Notes: generated by a model not told the origin, from the sequence alone. A stretch of DNA of 50,344 nucleotides from Phaeoceros laevis (GCA_049999765.1 JBNGIQ010009483.1:268846-319189); one strand, 5' to 3'. Counted from the stretch's first letter, positions 1 to 10,500 are shown. Made by a program: numbers and translations.

Positions 1-997
1 AGCATGTAGTAGGTCTTACAAGTCAGCTGCAGCTTACCTGGCACCTGAGCTCACCGCCTGCTGGAGTCCGCCACTGGCCTCTTGGGGCAGCAACCCTACT
101 GCATCGGCCTGCCGCAGGCTCCAATCCACCATCCATTGTCCAAGACGGTACAAGAGCTGGAGTGCGACACCCCTAAGTCGAAAGGCGGGAAGGTTCGAGC
201 TAAATAAAAATTATTAGGTCACATTCTGTTTTCTTCCCGCTCTTTCCTTTGGCTAAGCTGTTGTCAAAAAGGACCTACGCCCAGCTGGACAAGGAGGCGC
301 CAAGGAGGCTGTGTATGCCCTGGCATCACTCTTGAACCACTCCTGCCTTCCCAATACCGAGTACAGGCATGTGCAAGTTGGAACTATGAAGATGGCTAGG
401 GCGTCCCGAGACATCAAAGCCGGAGAGCAGCTTTTTGTCAGTTACGCCGACGCATTTTGCCCTCTGGCAGCCCGCAGAGTATCTTTTGGAGGAGTCATAA
501 GCCTACCAGACCCGTTCTCATGCACTTGTGCCCGCTGTGTTTTTGAGGAAGAGTTGCTGCATCAGGTTCCTGCGTTGAAGGCTTTGGAGGAAGAGTACAA
601 CAGCCAGCACAGAACTCCCACTCTGAAAAGTGAGGTGACCAAGGCATGCGTAGCCAAAGTCAAGGAGCTGGAGGCAGTGTTGAATGAGCATCCAGTCTGT
701 GCGAACTTGGATGAGGGGAAGAAGAACTGGATCAGAGCTTCCTTCGGGCACCTTTACCGGGACATGCTGCACTCTTCCGCCAGCTTGGTGGGAGCAGGAG
801 CTTCAATGGAGAGCAAGTTGGAACAGACGCGGTTGATTCACAAAGGTGCTGTGGCCATGTCCGAAGTAGAGGGCCTTTTGGCACTGGAACTTCTGGTTGG
901 GAGACTTCAAATGCGGGACATCGATCCCAGGGCTGCATTACTGATACACACATTGCCGAGGATAAACTACGGGCCTGGAATGAAAACTGAAACCTAG
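1..997 (+). CDS. 3' part of a SMYD-like SET-domain protein (partial)
   Basis: Probable lysine methyltransferase fragment running off the left edge. The frame open to the stop at 995-997 carries the SET signature NHSCLPN near 340-360, then GEQLFVSYAD, then a post-SET cysteine cluster (CTCARC). That order is typical of SMYD/ASHR-type SET proteins, where the NHSC motif lines the cofactor site and the post-SET cysteines bind zinc. An alpha-helical C-terminal part follows. The coding frame continues upstream of 311 without an ATG. A second coding-looking stretch at about 70-195 (PYCIGLPQAP, then a Lys-rich tail) is probably an earlier exon, with an intron ending near 250. The N-terminal SET part and MYND finger are outside the window or lost. 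An internally deleted copy of the locus lies at 7581-8036, so this copy could itself be decaying. Family assignment is good; whether the gene is functional is unknown. Confidence 0.65.
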
Positions 998-1319
998 TCA
1001 CACATACTTCCCAAGAGTGTTAGCTCCATTCATCCTAGAAAGGTTCACAAGATCCGATAGCTTCACGGACTTTCTCTCTGTTGTGATTAAATCTGTGAAT
1101 GCCAAGTGCTTGCACCCTGCTCTTGACAGCGAGAAGCCTCTGATGACAAAGGAGCAGAGCAATTGTTTCCTCACGTCCTCAGCAACATCCAGTCTGAAAT
1201 AGTCAGTACTAACACTCCTATGGTGCAAACTTGCAAACCACACTAATTTATTAATGAGTTCGCTACTGCTCAAATCTGGCGACGAGATAGTCTTAAGGCT
1301 GATGGCAGTACGGCCCCAT

Positions 1320-1948
1320 CTAGGACGTCAAGACATCCATTGCTGCCTCCACTGCCACCTCCGCCACTTTGCCCACTGCCCGCACCGCTGCCGCCACCAC
1401 AACTTTCCTGGCGGCGTCCAGCAAATTGGTGGACCACGCGAAGTCGACATCGTCCATCCCGGCCTGCTCGATCACCGCCGCCAGCTTGTCCTGCGCACCG
1501 AACGCGGCGTGCCTCCGCTTGACGGCGTAGACGTAGACGGTGCCGCCGCGCCTGGCAACCTTGGTCCTGCGGAACATCATCATCTCAGAAGAGGAGCAGG
1601 CCAGAATGCGGCGATCGAAGTCGCCGAGCGTGAGGCCGGTGAGCGGCCAGGCCGCCCCCGCCTCCATCGTCGCCGCCGCCGTGTCGAACTGGAAGATGAC
1701 CACGACGCGGTGCGCGGTGCCCATCCCCAGCGTCGCGGCCGAGTAGACGCCCTGCATCGACCGCGCGGTCGGCGTGAGGGCGTAGGTGATGGCGCCGGCG
1801 TCGGGCCGCACCTCGCCCTCCATCGCCCAGCTGCGCAGCATCAAGTGGTGGCCGCGGCGGTGCGCGTCGATGTCGAGGCCTTGCACCTGCGACCCGGCGT
1901 GCCAGCCGGCCTCGTCGTCGGCGTCCCTGTCGCTGGTCTGTAGTGCAC
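1320..1948 (-). CDS. GC3-rich orphan coding frame, 5' end lost in gap
   Basis: A minus-strand frame ends at 1320 and stays open up to the N run at 1949. It is about 209 residues as far as visible. Third positions are almost all G or C, unlike the flanking DNA, and all three frames of the opposite strand look like Arg/His/Pro-rich shadows, so this strand and frame are the credible coding ones. The product has mixed hydrophobic and charged segments, a patch of three Met (SSSEMMMFRR), a basic stretch, and an Ala/Val-rich amphipathic C-terminus ending AMDVLTS. I recognise no family. It could be the last exon of a plant gene with biased codons or a transferred gene. The gap removes its start. Confidence 0.4.
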
Positions 1949-2048
1949 NNNNNNNNNNNNNNNNNNNNNNNNNNNNNNNNNNNNNNNNNNNNNNNNNNNN
2001 NNNNNNNNNNNNNNNNNNNNNNNNNNNNNNNNNNNNNNNNNNNNNNNN
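1949..2048. other. assembly gap of 100 N
   Basis: One hundred N. The round length suggests a placeholder rather than a measured gap. It interrupts the GC-rich orphan frame on the minus strand. Confidence 0.95.
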
Positions 2049-2285
2049 AACGCCTCTGCTGGTCCAGGCGCGTATGGATTATGTTTGCTTCAGCGCAGGC
2101 GGGTACGTATTTATGAGTGTAGGAGCCGTGGCGTAGTCTTGCAATTGCCCCAAGGTGAAATGCACGCTTGTTTGGTGCATTCATGTAGTAGGTAGGCACG
2201 TGGGGACGTTGCGGCAACAGGCCAAGATTGAGGTGTTACGGAAAAGCTTGAGCAACAGGTTCAACAACAGCTTGCTGCTTTCGTT

Positions 2286-2345
2286 GTAATCTTCACATTA
2301 CCGAGCTTTCATCTTTCTTCATAATCTTCATATTACCGAACTTCT
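2286..2345. repeat. two-copy short tandem repeat
   Basis: Two imperfect copies of an approximately 40-bp unit containing aatcttca(c/t)attaccga, just upstream of the tRNA gene. No function is evident. Confidence 0.5.
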
Positions 2346-2429
2346 CGTTGGGAATCCAACCTTCTTCTTGGAGGCTGGACGAACCGAGTTACCATTGGAC
2401 GGAAAGAGTTGGATTACCAGATATTGGCG

Positions 2430-2503
2430 TGCTCTAACTGAGAGTTGAACTCAGGACCTCCCGCTTACTAAACGGGTGCTCTAACCAACTGAGCTATCAC
2501 AGC
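2430..2503 (-). tRNA. tRNA-Thr (anticodon AGT)
   Basis: Read on the minus strand, the sequence folds into a full 74-nt cloverleaf. The D-arm is GCTC/GAGC with an AGTTGGTTA loop, the anticodon stem is CCCGT/GCGGG with loop TTAGTAA (anticodon AGT), the variable loop is AGGTC, and the T-arm is CTGAG/CTCAG with loop TTCAACT. The acceptor GCTGTGA pairs with TTAGAGC except for a G4:G69 mismatch, and the discriminator base is A. A34 would be edited to inosine. There is no intron and no encoded CCA, as expected for a nuclear tRNA. The mismatch leaves open whether this copy is fully active. Confidence 0.85.
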
Positions 2504-2574
2504 TCTTGATAAAGAACTGACTGTGCTCATTTTCAACGACTTGATACTAACGGCTGTTTCCACTTGCTCTACCT

Positions 2575-4040
2575 TTGTGTTGTCCTTGTTGTGGAGGCAG
2601 GCTACAGGAGGCCATGGATGTGTTCAACAGGGTAGGGAAACCGGATGTCTTCATGTGGTTTTCCATTATCTCTGCACATGCTAAGCACGGAAAACCGAAG
2701 GAGGCCATACAACTCTACCGTGAGATGCGTAGGTCAGGAGTGAAGGCGAATGACTACGTTTTTGTAGTTGCCCTTCAAGCTTGTGCATTTGCCGCCGACT
2801 TAGAAGCTGGCACAAAAGTGCACTCTGATGTGTTACACAGTGGCAATCCTACAAACTTGTTTGTTGGCAACTGCCTGGTTGACATGTATGCAAGATGTGG
2901 CGAATTGAAAAGATGCACGCCAGGTTTTTGACAGCATGGCCACAAAGGATGTGGTGACATGGAATGCCCTGATTGCTGGGTATGCACAGCGAGGACTCGG
3001 CCAAGAGGCGCTTGTTGTGTATGGACAAATGGAGGAGGCGGGCCTCATTTTGGCTGACCATGTTACTTTTATTTGCCTTCTGAAGGCGTGTGCAAGCACT
3101 GGTGCCTTGCAGGGGAGCAGGGAGCTGAACTCAAAGATTGTCAAAAGAGGGGTCTGCTGGATGATGTAGTGGTGGGCAACTGCCTGGTGGACATGTATGC
3201 AAAATGTGGTGAGCTGGAAGATGCACGCCAGATTTTGACAGCATGAACAGATAGAATGTGGTCACAGGGAACGCCCTGATTGCTGGGTATGGTGCTTGTG
3301 ATGAAGGTCGCATTGCCAAGGCACTAGCTTTTTTTGAGGAGATGTTAGTTGCCGGTGTTCATCCTGATGATGTTATTTTACTTGCCTAGCAGTAGTATGC
3401 AGTCATGAGGGACTGGATCACGAGGGCCGCAAACACTTGGATCCCATGGCTGAACAGCATGGCATCAAACCTAGGTACTATTGAGCATTACAACTGCATG
3501 ATTGATCTTTTTGGGCGTGCCGGCCAATTAGATGAGGCAGTCTGAGAGAAGATGCTTTTATCATGTGAAGGCCGAAGTAACATCTTTGTGACGTCTTTGT
3601 TGTATGCCTGCAAAAGTCACGGGGATATAGAGAGGGCTGTGTGGTGTGCTATGAAACCTGCATCACTTGGCGAGCATTGAGGTGAATAAGGAGGTACACA
3701 GATTTCTGGTGGGAGGAAGGAGAAAGGATCGTATTGCGCTTAAGGTAGAGAGCACAAATGCACGTGTGAAGCAGGAAAGAGGCCACGTACCTCACACAAA
3801 GTTGGTGCTAAAGCCACTGAGTCGGGAGGAAAAGGAAGATGTGCTTTATGGGCATGCATGCGGAGAAGCTGGCGTTTGGTCTGCTGAACACTCCGAGTGG
3901 GGTTTGGTCTGCCGAACACTCCGAGTGGGACACCTCTGGTGGTAACGAAGAATCTACGCAAGTGCAGTGACTGCCACAGCTCCACAGAAATCATGTCAAG
4001 GCTTGAACAGAGAGACATTAAGGGATGGACAGGTGTGTGT
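2575..4040 (+). pseudogene. decayed PPR-DYW gene
   Basis: PLS-class PPR repeats can be read in pieces: LQEAMDVFNRVGKPDVFMW, then VDMYARCGELK, then DVVTWNALIAGYAQ, then LVDMYAKCGELEDARQ. The frame changes near 2915 and 3225, with in-frame stops near 3167, 3388 and 3541. The C-terminus is a DYW deaminase-type remnant (KLVLKPLS, NTPSGTPLVVTKNLR, CSDCHSSTE) ending about 4015. A segment coding FGL(L/P)NTPSG is tandemly repeated at about 3873-3928, which breaks the frame. The intact protein would have been an organellar RNA-editing factor. Several independent lesions make this a dead copy rather than a spliced gene. Confidence 0.8.
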
Positions 4041-4045
4041 GCGAG

Positions 4046-4165
4046 AGATTGCTGTCTTTCTCTTGGGTGTGAATGTGCTTGCTTAACTCTATCCCCGTCA
4101 AATTGAGATTGTTGTCTTTCTCTTGGGGTGAGTGCGTGCTTAACTCTATTCCTGTCAAACTGAGA
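4046..4165. repeat. two-copy tandem repeat, about 60 bp
   Basis: The unit starting attgctgtctttctcttggg and ending in gtcaaattgag is followed directly by a diverged copy (attgttgtctttctcttggg to gtcaaactgag). It lies just past the PPR-DYW relic. Confidence 0.7.
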
Positions 4166-4199
4166 CACGGACAGGGATCGCGCACACTGATCCACCACG

Positions 4200-4855
4200 T
4201 ATCAGAACACAGGACCAGAATAATGTGTCTCCTCCCATACTGAAAAGAGGGAGCTGATTGGAGGTGAGAACAGGGCCATTTTCCAGTGGATACCCGGGCA
4301 TATTTGACCCTCACACTTGAGTGACATCCGCCTCGAGGCGTTTGGAAGACAGTTACATTGTGGAAGGCCTTGAGAGGGCCTTTTAAGTACAAACCCCTTC
4401 CGGCAAATTGGGGGCTGTTATTGTAGGACCTAACGTAGTGCTCACATGCTAGGTCAGTAGGCCACAAGGTGGCATGTCTAATCTGAGTATTCCCAACACC
4501 AAGTCCGTCGCAAACATTACTAGTACTAGTAGGTGCCACTGTCACTTCCATGCAAGTGTTAGTAACAGATTCAGGTGGAGTTGTAGCTAGAAGGTCTAGT
4601 GAATCTGTTATACCAATGAAGACAGTTTTTCCTCCAACACCCAAAGAAACATACTTCAGGCTACCTGTATACGTAGCTGATAACTCTCTCGAGTACTTTG
4701 TCTCAGGGGATCACAATTGTCCTGAAAACCAGCCGTAGGCCAAAAAATTCCCTCATAAATTGAGCGTGTTCACCAAAGTATCGAAATACCCCACGGGCTT
4801 GCAAAACTCAGCAAACGAGGCATCACAGAGAGAGACATGTGGTTTTGCTTGTTTT
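4200..4855. other. no gene recognised
   Basis: The minus strand holds an open frame from 4644 down to 4018 with Ser/Thr-rich, low-complexity character. It has no recognisable domain. The composition and lack of splice context recall an old retroelement tail, but I see no RT, integrase or LTR pair to support that. Confidence 0.3.
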
Positions 4856-5345
4856 ATCTGTGCAACCGAGCACTAAGCCCGTTGATATCCCCAGAGTTGG
4901 AGGACATTGATTGATCAACTGCTGCACCTGAAGTACCAGTTTCAGAAATCTGCTTCCCGGCCAGCTTTATGATGCTGCTTTCAAGAACAATAAGGCTACT
5001 TCGGACGGCTCTTCAAACTTAATTAGCAAGTGCTACAAATACCATGGCCCTGGCAAAGGGCAAGGAGCACCGGTTACACCTCATCGATGACAAGCATACT
5101 ACTTACAGGTCTACCACCATCAGCTGCTTTTCCCAAAATCGTACATCAATACTACAACTTCAAGCATCCGAGACAACGAAAGCACTTCTCATAAATTTCC
5201 AGCTGATCATTGCTGCCACACCTGTCCATATGAAACGATGGCAAGTGCCTTCATAGACACTTACAACGTACGAGTTCATCCTAGGTCATCAAGCCTAAGA
5301 GTAACAACCTGCGACCACACGTTTGGTGGTCCAAGTGCGTTTATG
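4856..5345. repeat. dispersed repeat, copy A
   Basis: Near-identical to 8396-8964 in direct orientation, starting at tatctgtgcaaccgagcac. Copy A lacks about 85 bp present in copy B around 8675-8760. A plus-strand frame across the repeat reads KCYKYHGPG and similar coding-like peptide before stops, so it may derive from a mobile element or a gene exon. I could not identify a family. Confidence 0.75.
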
Positions 5346-6257
5346 ATTCCCTCCTGAGTGCGAGCCATAGCTGGCTGGCAAAAGGGCGAGCGAGAGCTTG
5401 CAGGTGGAGAGAGTTGCCGAGGCACGAACAAGCAGGTGTGAGGAATGCAAGCTCAGGGCAGGTAGGTACGCTGTGCCAGGGCAAGGAGATGTACTCCACT
5501 ATGTAATTCTTCAAGGCATGGATTAGAATGTAAGATCTCAAAGTGGGCTTGCTCCTATTGATTTCTATCTGTTTCACAAGCCATCGCAATGATCACGTGC
5601 TGCCCTGCACCCATCTTTGGTGCTCCATTTTTGTGCCTACTCATGTCCACAACAGATCGATCATATTCTGGAGGTGGGTTATTTAACATTCACTTCCAGC
5701 CTCCACGACTAATCCTTGTTTCTTACCACCTCTTTTACAGTGTGTATCAAATTTGAATATTCAATACCGCTATGCATACTTTCGATGACGATAAAGAGGC
5801 TTTTCATTTCTAGTGGATGTTCTCTTTTTGGAATCCACTGAATTTAATCCAACTAGGGGCTTCCTTTGTGAACATTGTACCACATTGCACCTACAGCTGT
5901 TGGCACCGGCAGAGGCTTCATTGCCTACAAAGTTGCTGGAGTCTTGGACCACCAGGCACCAGGCCTAGGTGATAGAAAGGCAATAATTTTTGACCTAGTT
6001 CTTCAAGCAATTCCCCAACTTCACTGTTCGGTTTCCCATGCCTCCAGAAAATACATTTCACACAGAGGTTAGCAGTCATTTTTTCCATGGCTAGACATGG
6101 TCCGCAAAGATTCCACACAGAGGATAGCAATCATCTGTCCCATGGCTAGACATGGCTACACAGATGATTCGCTAAGACTGCCACCGTCCAGCAGACATGT
6201 TCACTGTTCGTTTTCTCCCTCCTAATTCAACGTTGCAGCAGGAGGTCAGGAGGAAGT
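5346..6257. other. no gene recognised; 3' flank of the F-box gene
   Basis: Only short frames are present. At 6093-6160 the phrase catggctagacatgg occurs twice, a small tandem duplication. The last part should include the 3' UTR of the minus-strand F-box gene. Confidence 0.4.
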
Positions 6258-7511
6258 CTAGGGTCCTATATCCAGCCGTGGAGTGTAGCTTTGCACAAAA
6301 GGGCCAGCGAACTCTTCCACAACGAACTGCTGGTCCTGTGTATCACAAAGAATCTCTGTCCATTTAGTCTCCTCAGCACGGTACATAAGAAACGAATCAG
6401 TCATGCTGCATTTAAAAGCCGAGTAACAGTGCCTCAACCCTCCTCCGCAGCCCCTCACACCCGAGTTACGGTCGAGCAAGAACCTGGCATCCAGCTTTTG
6501 CACTTCCCTCGGTTTCCACACCTCTAAATCAGGATCAAAGTCTACAATAGAGATGAAGGTACTGTAGTCACTCTCGGGCTCTTCGTCATAGAGAGCAACA
6601 ACAACTGAAGGGAATTGTATGTTCTTGGATTTGGATTGTTGGTCCCATACCAGCCACAACTTCGAGTCAGCAGAAAACCTATCACGCCACAATATAGTGG
6701 TGGGAAACACCAGCAAGTTGAACTGATCCTTTTCCACATCATACCCCACCAGTCCATAAGTATCATAAGGGGAAACTCCAGTACTGTGAAGAAGGAACAC
6801 AGTGCTTCTGCACGCAACCGTCGCTATGGGATGAGAAAAACTCCACCCCTTTGCATTTAGCCCGAACCCCGCTAAAGTTGCCCCTCTCTTCCACGTCTGG
6901 GAGGCAGAGTCGTAAAGCTCAACTGCCCATTGGTAACGTACGTAACATTGGCTGGAGTTCAGAATGCATTTGCTGTGAAACCGCACAATTTTGAAGGTAC
7001 CTGTATCTTCATCCACAACAAACTCATGCCAGAGGTCGGACCCGACATATGCCTCACCATCAGGCAATTGAGGGAAAGGAGGCACCGAATCCGGAGGAGA
7101 GCATAGTCGTTGCCATTTCCCAGTCAAGGGGTTTCCGACCCAATAAACAGTCTCCAGCTGCAGACTCTCCACAGAGCACTCCCTAAGTGCAACCAAGCCG
7201 GCGCGACTGGCGAAGAGGTCAAGCTCCTGAGGTGGTCCAGGCGGAAGCTTGAGCTCCCGCCACTGGGAAGCTTCAGGATCAAATGCTCGGAAGCATGTTT
7301 GCTGCTGTGAGTCCCGACGGAGGACCACACACCAGTCCAAGTGGCTTGGCAGAGCTGCGATCATCTTGTTCCATGCCTTGCAAACCAATCGTGAACGAGC
7401 CCTGCTCCGTCCCGGCAGCAAGCTTAGTATGAGGGAGACCACCTCGTCTGGAACCGAGCCAAAGCTCATTGCTCCTCCTCCTGACCGCATCACACCCTGC
7501 GATGGAACCAT
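6258..7511 (-). CDS. F-box protein with C-terminal Kelch/FBA-like region
   Basis: An intronless 417-residue frame. Residues about 17-57 form an F-box: PDEVVSLILSLLPGRSRAR, then the SRLVCKAWNKMI core that binds Skp1 (ASK) in SCF ubiquitin ligases. The rest (about 70-400) alternates beta-strand-like blocks with Trp at regular spacing (ASQWRELKLP, GKWQRLCSPP, SQTWKRGATL, LEVWKPREVQ), the pattern of a beta-propeller or F-box-associated domain that recruits the substrate. Three Met codons lie at residues 1, 7 and 15; the F-box starts just after the third, so the true start could be any of them. The frame shows no lesions and its length is normal for the family. The substrate cannot be inferred. 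Confidence 0.87.
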   Translation of the reverse strand: MVPSQGVMRSGGGAMSFGSVPDEVVSLILSLLPGRSRARSRLVCKAWNKMIAALPSHLDWCVVLRRDSQQQTCFRAFDPEASQWRELKLPPGPPQELDLFASRAGLVALRECSVESLQLETVYWVGNPLTGKWQRLCSPPDSVPPFPQLPDGEAYVGSDLWHEFVVDEDTGTFKIVRFHSKCILNSSQCYVRYQWAVELYDSASQTWKRGATLAGFGLNAKGWSFSHPIATVACRSTVFLLHSTGVSPYDTYGLVGYDVEKDQFNLLVFPTTILWRDRFSADSKLWLVWDQQSKSKNIQFPSVVVALYDEEPESDYSTFISIVDFDPDLEVWKPREVQKLDARFLLDRNSGVRGCGGGLRHCYSAFKCSMTDSFLMYRAEETKWTEILCDTQDQQFVVEEFAGPFVQSYTPRLDIGP

Positions 7512-7580
7512 TTACAAGCACGATGAGGCCGTAAAGCTTACACACTCTACCATGGCATTGGCAACTTAGCCGGATGCATC

Positions 7581-8036
7581 AGCATGTAGTAGGTCTTACA
7601 AGTCAGCTGCAGCTTACCTGGCACCTGGGCGCACCGCATGGTGGAATCAGCCTCTGGCCTCTTGGGGCAACGACCCTACTGCATCGGCCTGCCGCAGGCT
7701 CCAATCCACCATCCATTGTCCAAGACGGGACAAGAGCTGGAGTGTGACACCCCTAAGTTGAAAGGCGGGAAGGTTCGAGCTAGATAAAAATTATTAGGTC
7801 ACATTCTGTTTTCTTCCCGCTCTTTCCTTTGGCTAAGCTGTTGTCAAAAAGGACCTACGCCCAGCTGGACAAACTACGGGCCTGGAATGAAAACTGAAAC
7901 CTAGTCACACAAACTTTCCAAGAGCTCCATTCATCCTGGAAAGGTTCACAAGATCCGATAGCTTCAGAGACGTTCTCTCTGTTGTGATTAAATCTGTGAA
8001 TGTCAAGTGCTTGCACCCTGCTCTTGACAGGGAGAA
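7581..8036 (+). repeat. second, internally deleted copy of the SET locus
   Basis: 7581 to about 7870 matches 1-291 almost base for base. It then joins directly to sequence matching 966 to about 1130. The roughly 670 bp holding the SET exon are missing. The junction falls in gctggacaaactac, where both original ends share aa, suggesting a microhomology deletion. Similarity stops at about 8036, just before the MITE-like element. This copy cannot encode the SET domain. Confidence 0.88.
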
Positions 8037-8044
8037 TCTGGTAT

Positions 8045-8372
8045 GAGTTCTACGAACCTGGAAATAACACTATTTTCGTTGGCCCAACTTCAAAATAGCT
8101 ATTTCCCAGTTCGCCCAACTTCAAAATAGCTTATTTTAGGGTTCGCCGACCATGAATTAGGCGAAACCCATGAAATAGCGTTTCGCCTAATTCATGGTTC
8201 AGCACTTCCAATTTAAGGTCGCCGCGTTCCAATTTAAGGTCGCCGCGTCCCGGATGTTGCACAGTTAACGAACCGGGAACTATCCCTTAATTCCGCAATC
8301 GCAAACAATGAAATAAGGGTACGTCAGTTGGGCGAACCCCAAGATAGTGTTATTTCTAGGTTCGTAGAACTC
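8045..8372. mobile_element. MITE / foldback-like element with 29-bp terminal inverted repeats
   Basis: The ends 8045-8073 and 8344-8372 are inverted repeats matching at 28 of 29 positions (gagttctacgaacct then aaataacactat). Inside are a perfect 19-bp inverted repeat with a 12-bp spacer (8149-8167 and 8180-8198), a perfect 21-bp tandem duplication (8206-8226, 8227-8247) and two copies of cccaacttcaaaatagct (8083, 8114). The element is 328 bp and codes for nothing, so it would be non-autonomous. I see no clear target-site duplication, so the superfamily is not assigned. Confidence 0.75.
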
Positions 8373-8395
8373 TGCATCGGACAGTCGGACAGTGT

Positions 8396-8964
8396 TATCT
8401 CTGCAACCGAGCACTAAGCCCGTTGATATCCCCAGAGTTGGAGGACATTGATCAACTGCTGCACCTGAAGTACCAGTTTCAGAAATCTGCTTCCCGGCCA
8501 GCTTTATGATGCTGCTTTCAAGAACAATAAGGCTACTGCGGACGGTTCTTCAAACTTAATTAGCAAGTGCTACAAATACCATGGCCCTGGCAGAGGACAA
8601 GGAGCACCGGTCACACCTCATCGATGACAAGCATACTACTTCCAGGTCTACCACCATCAGCTGCTTTTCCCAAACTCGGACCTTGCATCAACTACGAGGA
8701 GTACACCATGCTCCCAGGCCACTTTCTGCTCATGTCTGCAGCGAATTGCGTTACGCCACAAGCATCAATACTACAACTTCAAGCATCCGAGACAACGAAA
8801 GCACTTCTCATAAATTTCCAGCTGATCATTGCTGCCACACCTGTCCATATGAAACGATGGCAAGTGCCTTCATAGACATTACTACGTACGAGTTCATCCT
8901 AGGTCATCAAGCCTAAGAGTAACAACCTGCGACCACACGTTTAGTGGTCAAAGTGCGTTTATGG
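8396..8964. repeat. dispersed repeat, copy B
   Basis: Direct-orientation partner of 4856-5345 and the longer of the two. It begins about 25 bp beyond the MITE-like element. The plus strand holds overlapping short frames that look like a degraded exon, but no family is recognisable. Confidence 0.75.
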
Positions 8965-10019
8965 TTGCCCCGTCTTGAAAATGTGCTCACAAAAATTGTA
9001 ATGGTACCTCTTCCCCGGAAATGGGAGCATTTAAGTCGAGACTCTGACTTCCCACCCAAAATGTTGGACTCCAGAAGCTCCAAGGCTCCCTGCTGACATG
9101 TCCACCATGGCAACCACACGTCAGCCAACATCAAACACAAGGGAAACATTGAATGGAGGAAGCTCATGAGCTGGAAGGCAGCTCATGAGCTGGACAAGGC
9201 CTTTGACGTGGCAAAGGCAGTACTACTAATGAGAGGCTTCTGCAGCCCTAGTGGTCTGTTGCACGTTTGCGATCTGCAATCCCAATGAAAGTATGGATCA
9301 CAAAGCGCCTGTTGTAAACTAAGCATCGCCGAGTAGGAAAGGAACCTTGGCCAGGAAGGAGCTCGGATAGGAAAAACGTTAACTGAGTCCCTTGCCCGCG
9401 TCCTTCTCAGATCAGGGTCAAAATATCGTGTTATATGGCCTAATACGTCTCCTCGACGAGACGCGTCCCAACTTCCAAGCACTCCGCATCTTAGGTGTCC
9501 ACCCAAGAAAGGTGATCAGAAAATGTCCCTTTTACCCCAGGTCTGTAGTTTCCAGGAGATAGGACAAATTCAGCGGCTGCATCTGCAACACACCAACCGT
9601 AAGACCCCATCCAACCAAACCAGCTTGCGATGTTGTTTAGAGCGTGCAAAGGCAAGCCGGTAATCACCGCGCACACTGCCTCCAATTTCTGTGCACAATT
9701 ATGCTGCCAACTTCGTCTTCTGCGGCAGATCTGATTTAGAAGACTGATGACGCTCTTGGTCCCACTACTGCACCAAAATGCCATTCGAATAGCCTGTCTT
9801 CAAACTACTTGCTCCAGCTGCCGTAGGACTGTCAATTCATGTCAGAGACAGTCTCCAAACCGTAACATTTTGGATTAGTCTCTTTACCATTCTCTTGTCT
9901 GTTGTTCTTTACCATTCCTCTTACAGCGGGTAGCTGGCTGGTTGGTGACCGAGCGAGCGAGCAAGCGACTACCATGTTGACTTCAGATTGCTCTAGCTTA
10001 GAGAATGCTCGCACAGTGT
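8965..10019. other. no gene recognised
   Basis: Several minus-strand frames of 84-107 residues lie end to end between 8913 and 9784 with no shared motif or convincing splice sites. A short direct repeat (gcaaggcagctcatgagctgg-like) sits at about 9160-9195. I would not call a gene here. Confidence 0.35.
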
Positions 10020-10500
10020 TTCACATCCTTCCATAGCCAGCCAGGAATGTTGTGACATGGAACGCGAGATGACAAGTTATGTACCACAGGGGGATGCATG
10101 CCCCAGAGGAGGAGACCCTTAGTCTTTCCAGTCATGAGGGTGCCAAGAGGAAGATGTATACCTGACACAGCGTGGAGCAGACTTGAATGTTGCATGCATA
10201 TGGATGGCTATGATTGCAGGAGAATTTTGCCCAAGCAAGGATGGGTTTGGAAGGCCAGGGCTGGTCTTCACAAGAGTATGCAGCACGAAGCCCTCCTTGA
10301 ATCTCTTTCTCCTTTTGATTCAGTGACAGATGTATGCCTGGTGCAGGCATGTGCCACTGCTAGTAGGTCACGTGTAGAAACTCTTCCGCAGGCAAAGCTT
10401 CATGCAGAGATTCAAGCGATGGGAGAGCCAAAGGTATTGCATGGTTCTGGACAGAGACCAGCTCTGTTAACATGTACGTCTGTGTATATGGGGTTGTAGG
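10020..10500 (+). pseudogene. PPR gene remnant
   Basis: A short stretch reads NVVTWNA (about 10047), followed out of frame by SPFDSVTDVCLVQACATAS and QAKLHAEIQ (about 10310-10420). These are the end of one PLS-class PPR repeat and the start of the next. Stops and frame changes separate them, and no complete repeat array remains. It is another decayed relative of the intact PPR gene at 36997-38823. Confidence 0.6.

Noticed and set aside
1254-1943. Long plus-strand frame of 229 residues
   Set aside because: His/Arg/Pro-rich shadow of the GC3-biased minus-strand frame; it has no domain.
1585-2217. Minus-strand frame of 210 residues spanning the N gap
   Set aside because: Arg-rich out-of-frame shadow; part of it is N translated as unknown residues.
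4018-4644. Possible retrotransposon remnant on the minus strand
   Set aside because: No reverse transcriptase, integrase, protease or LTR pair could be seen.
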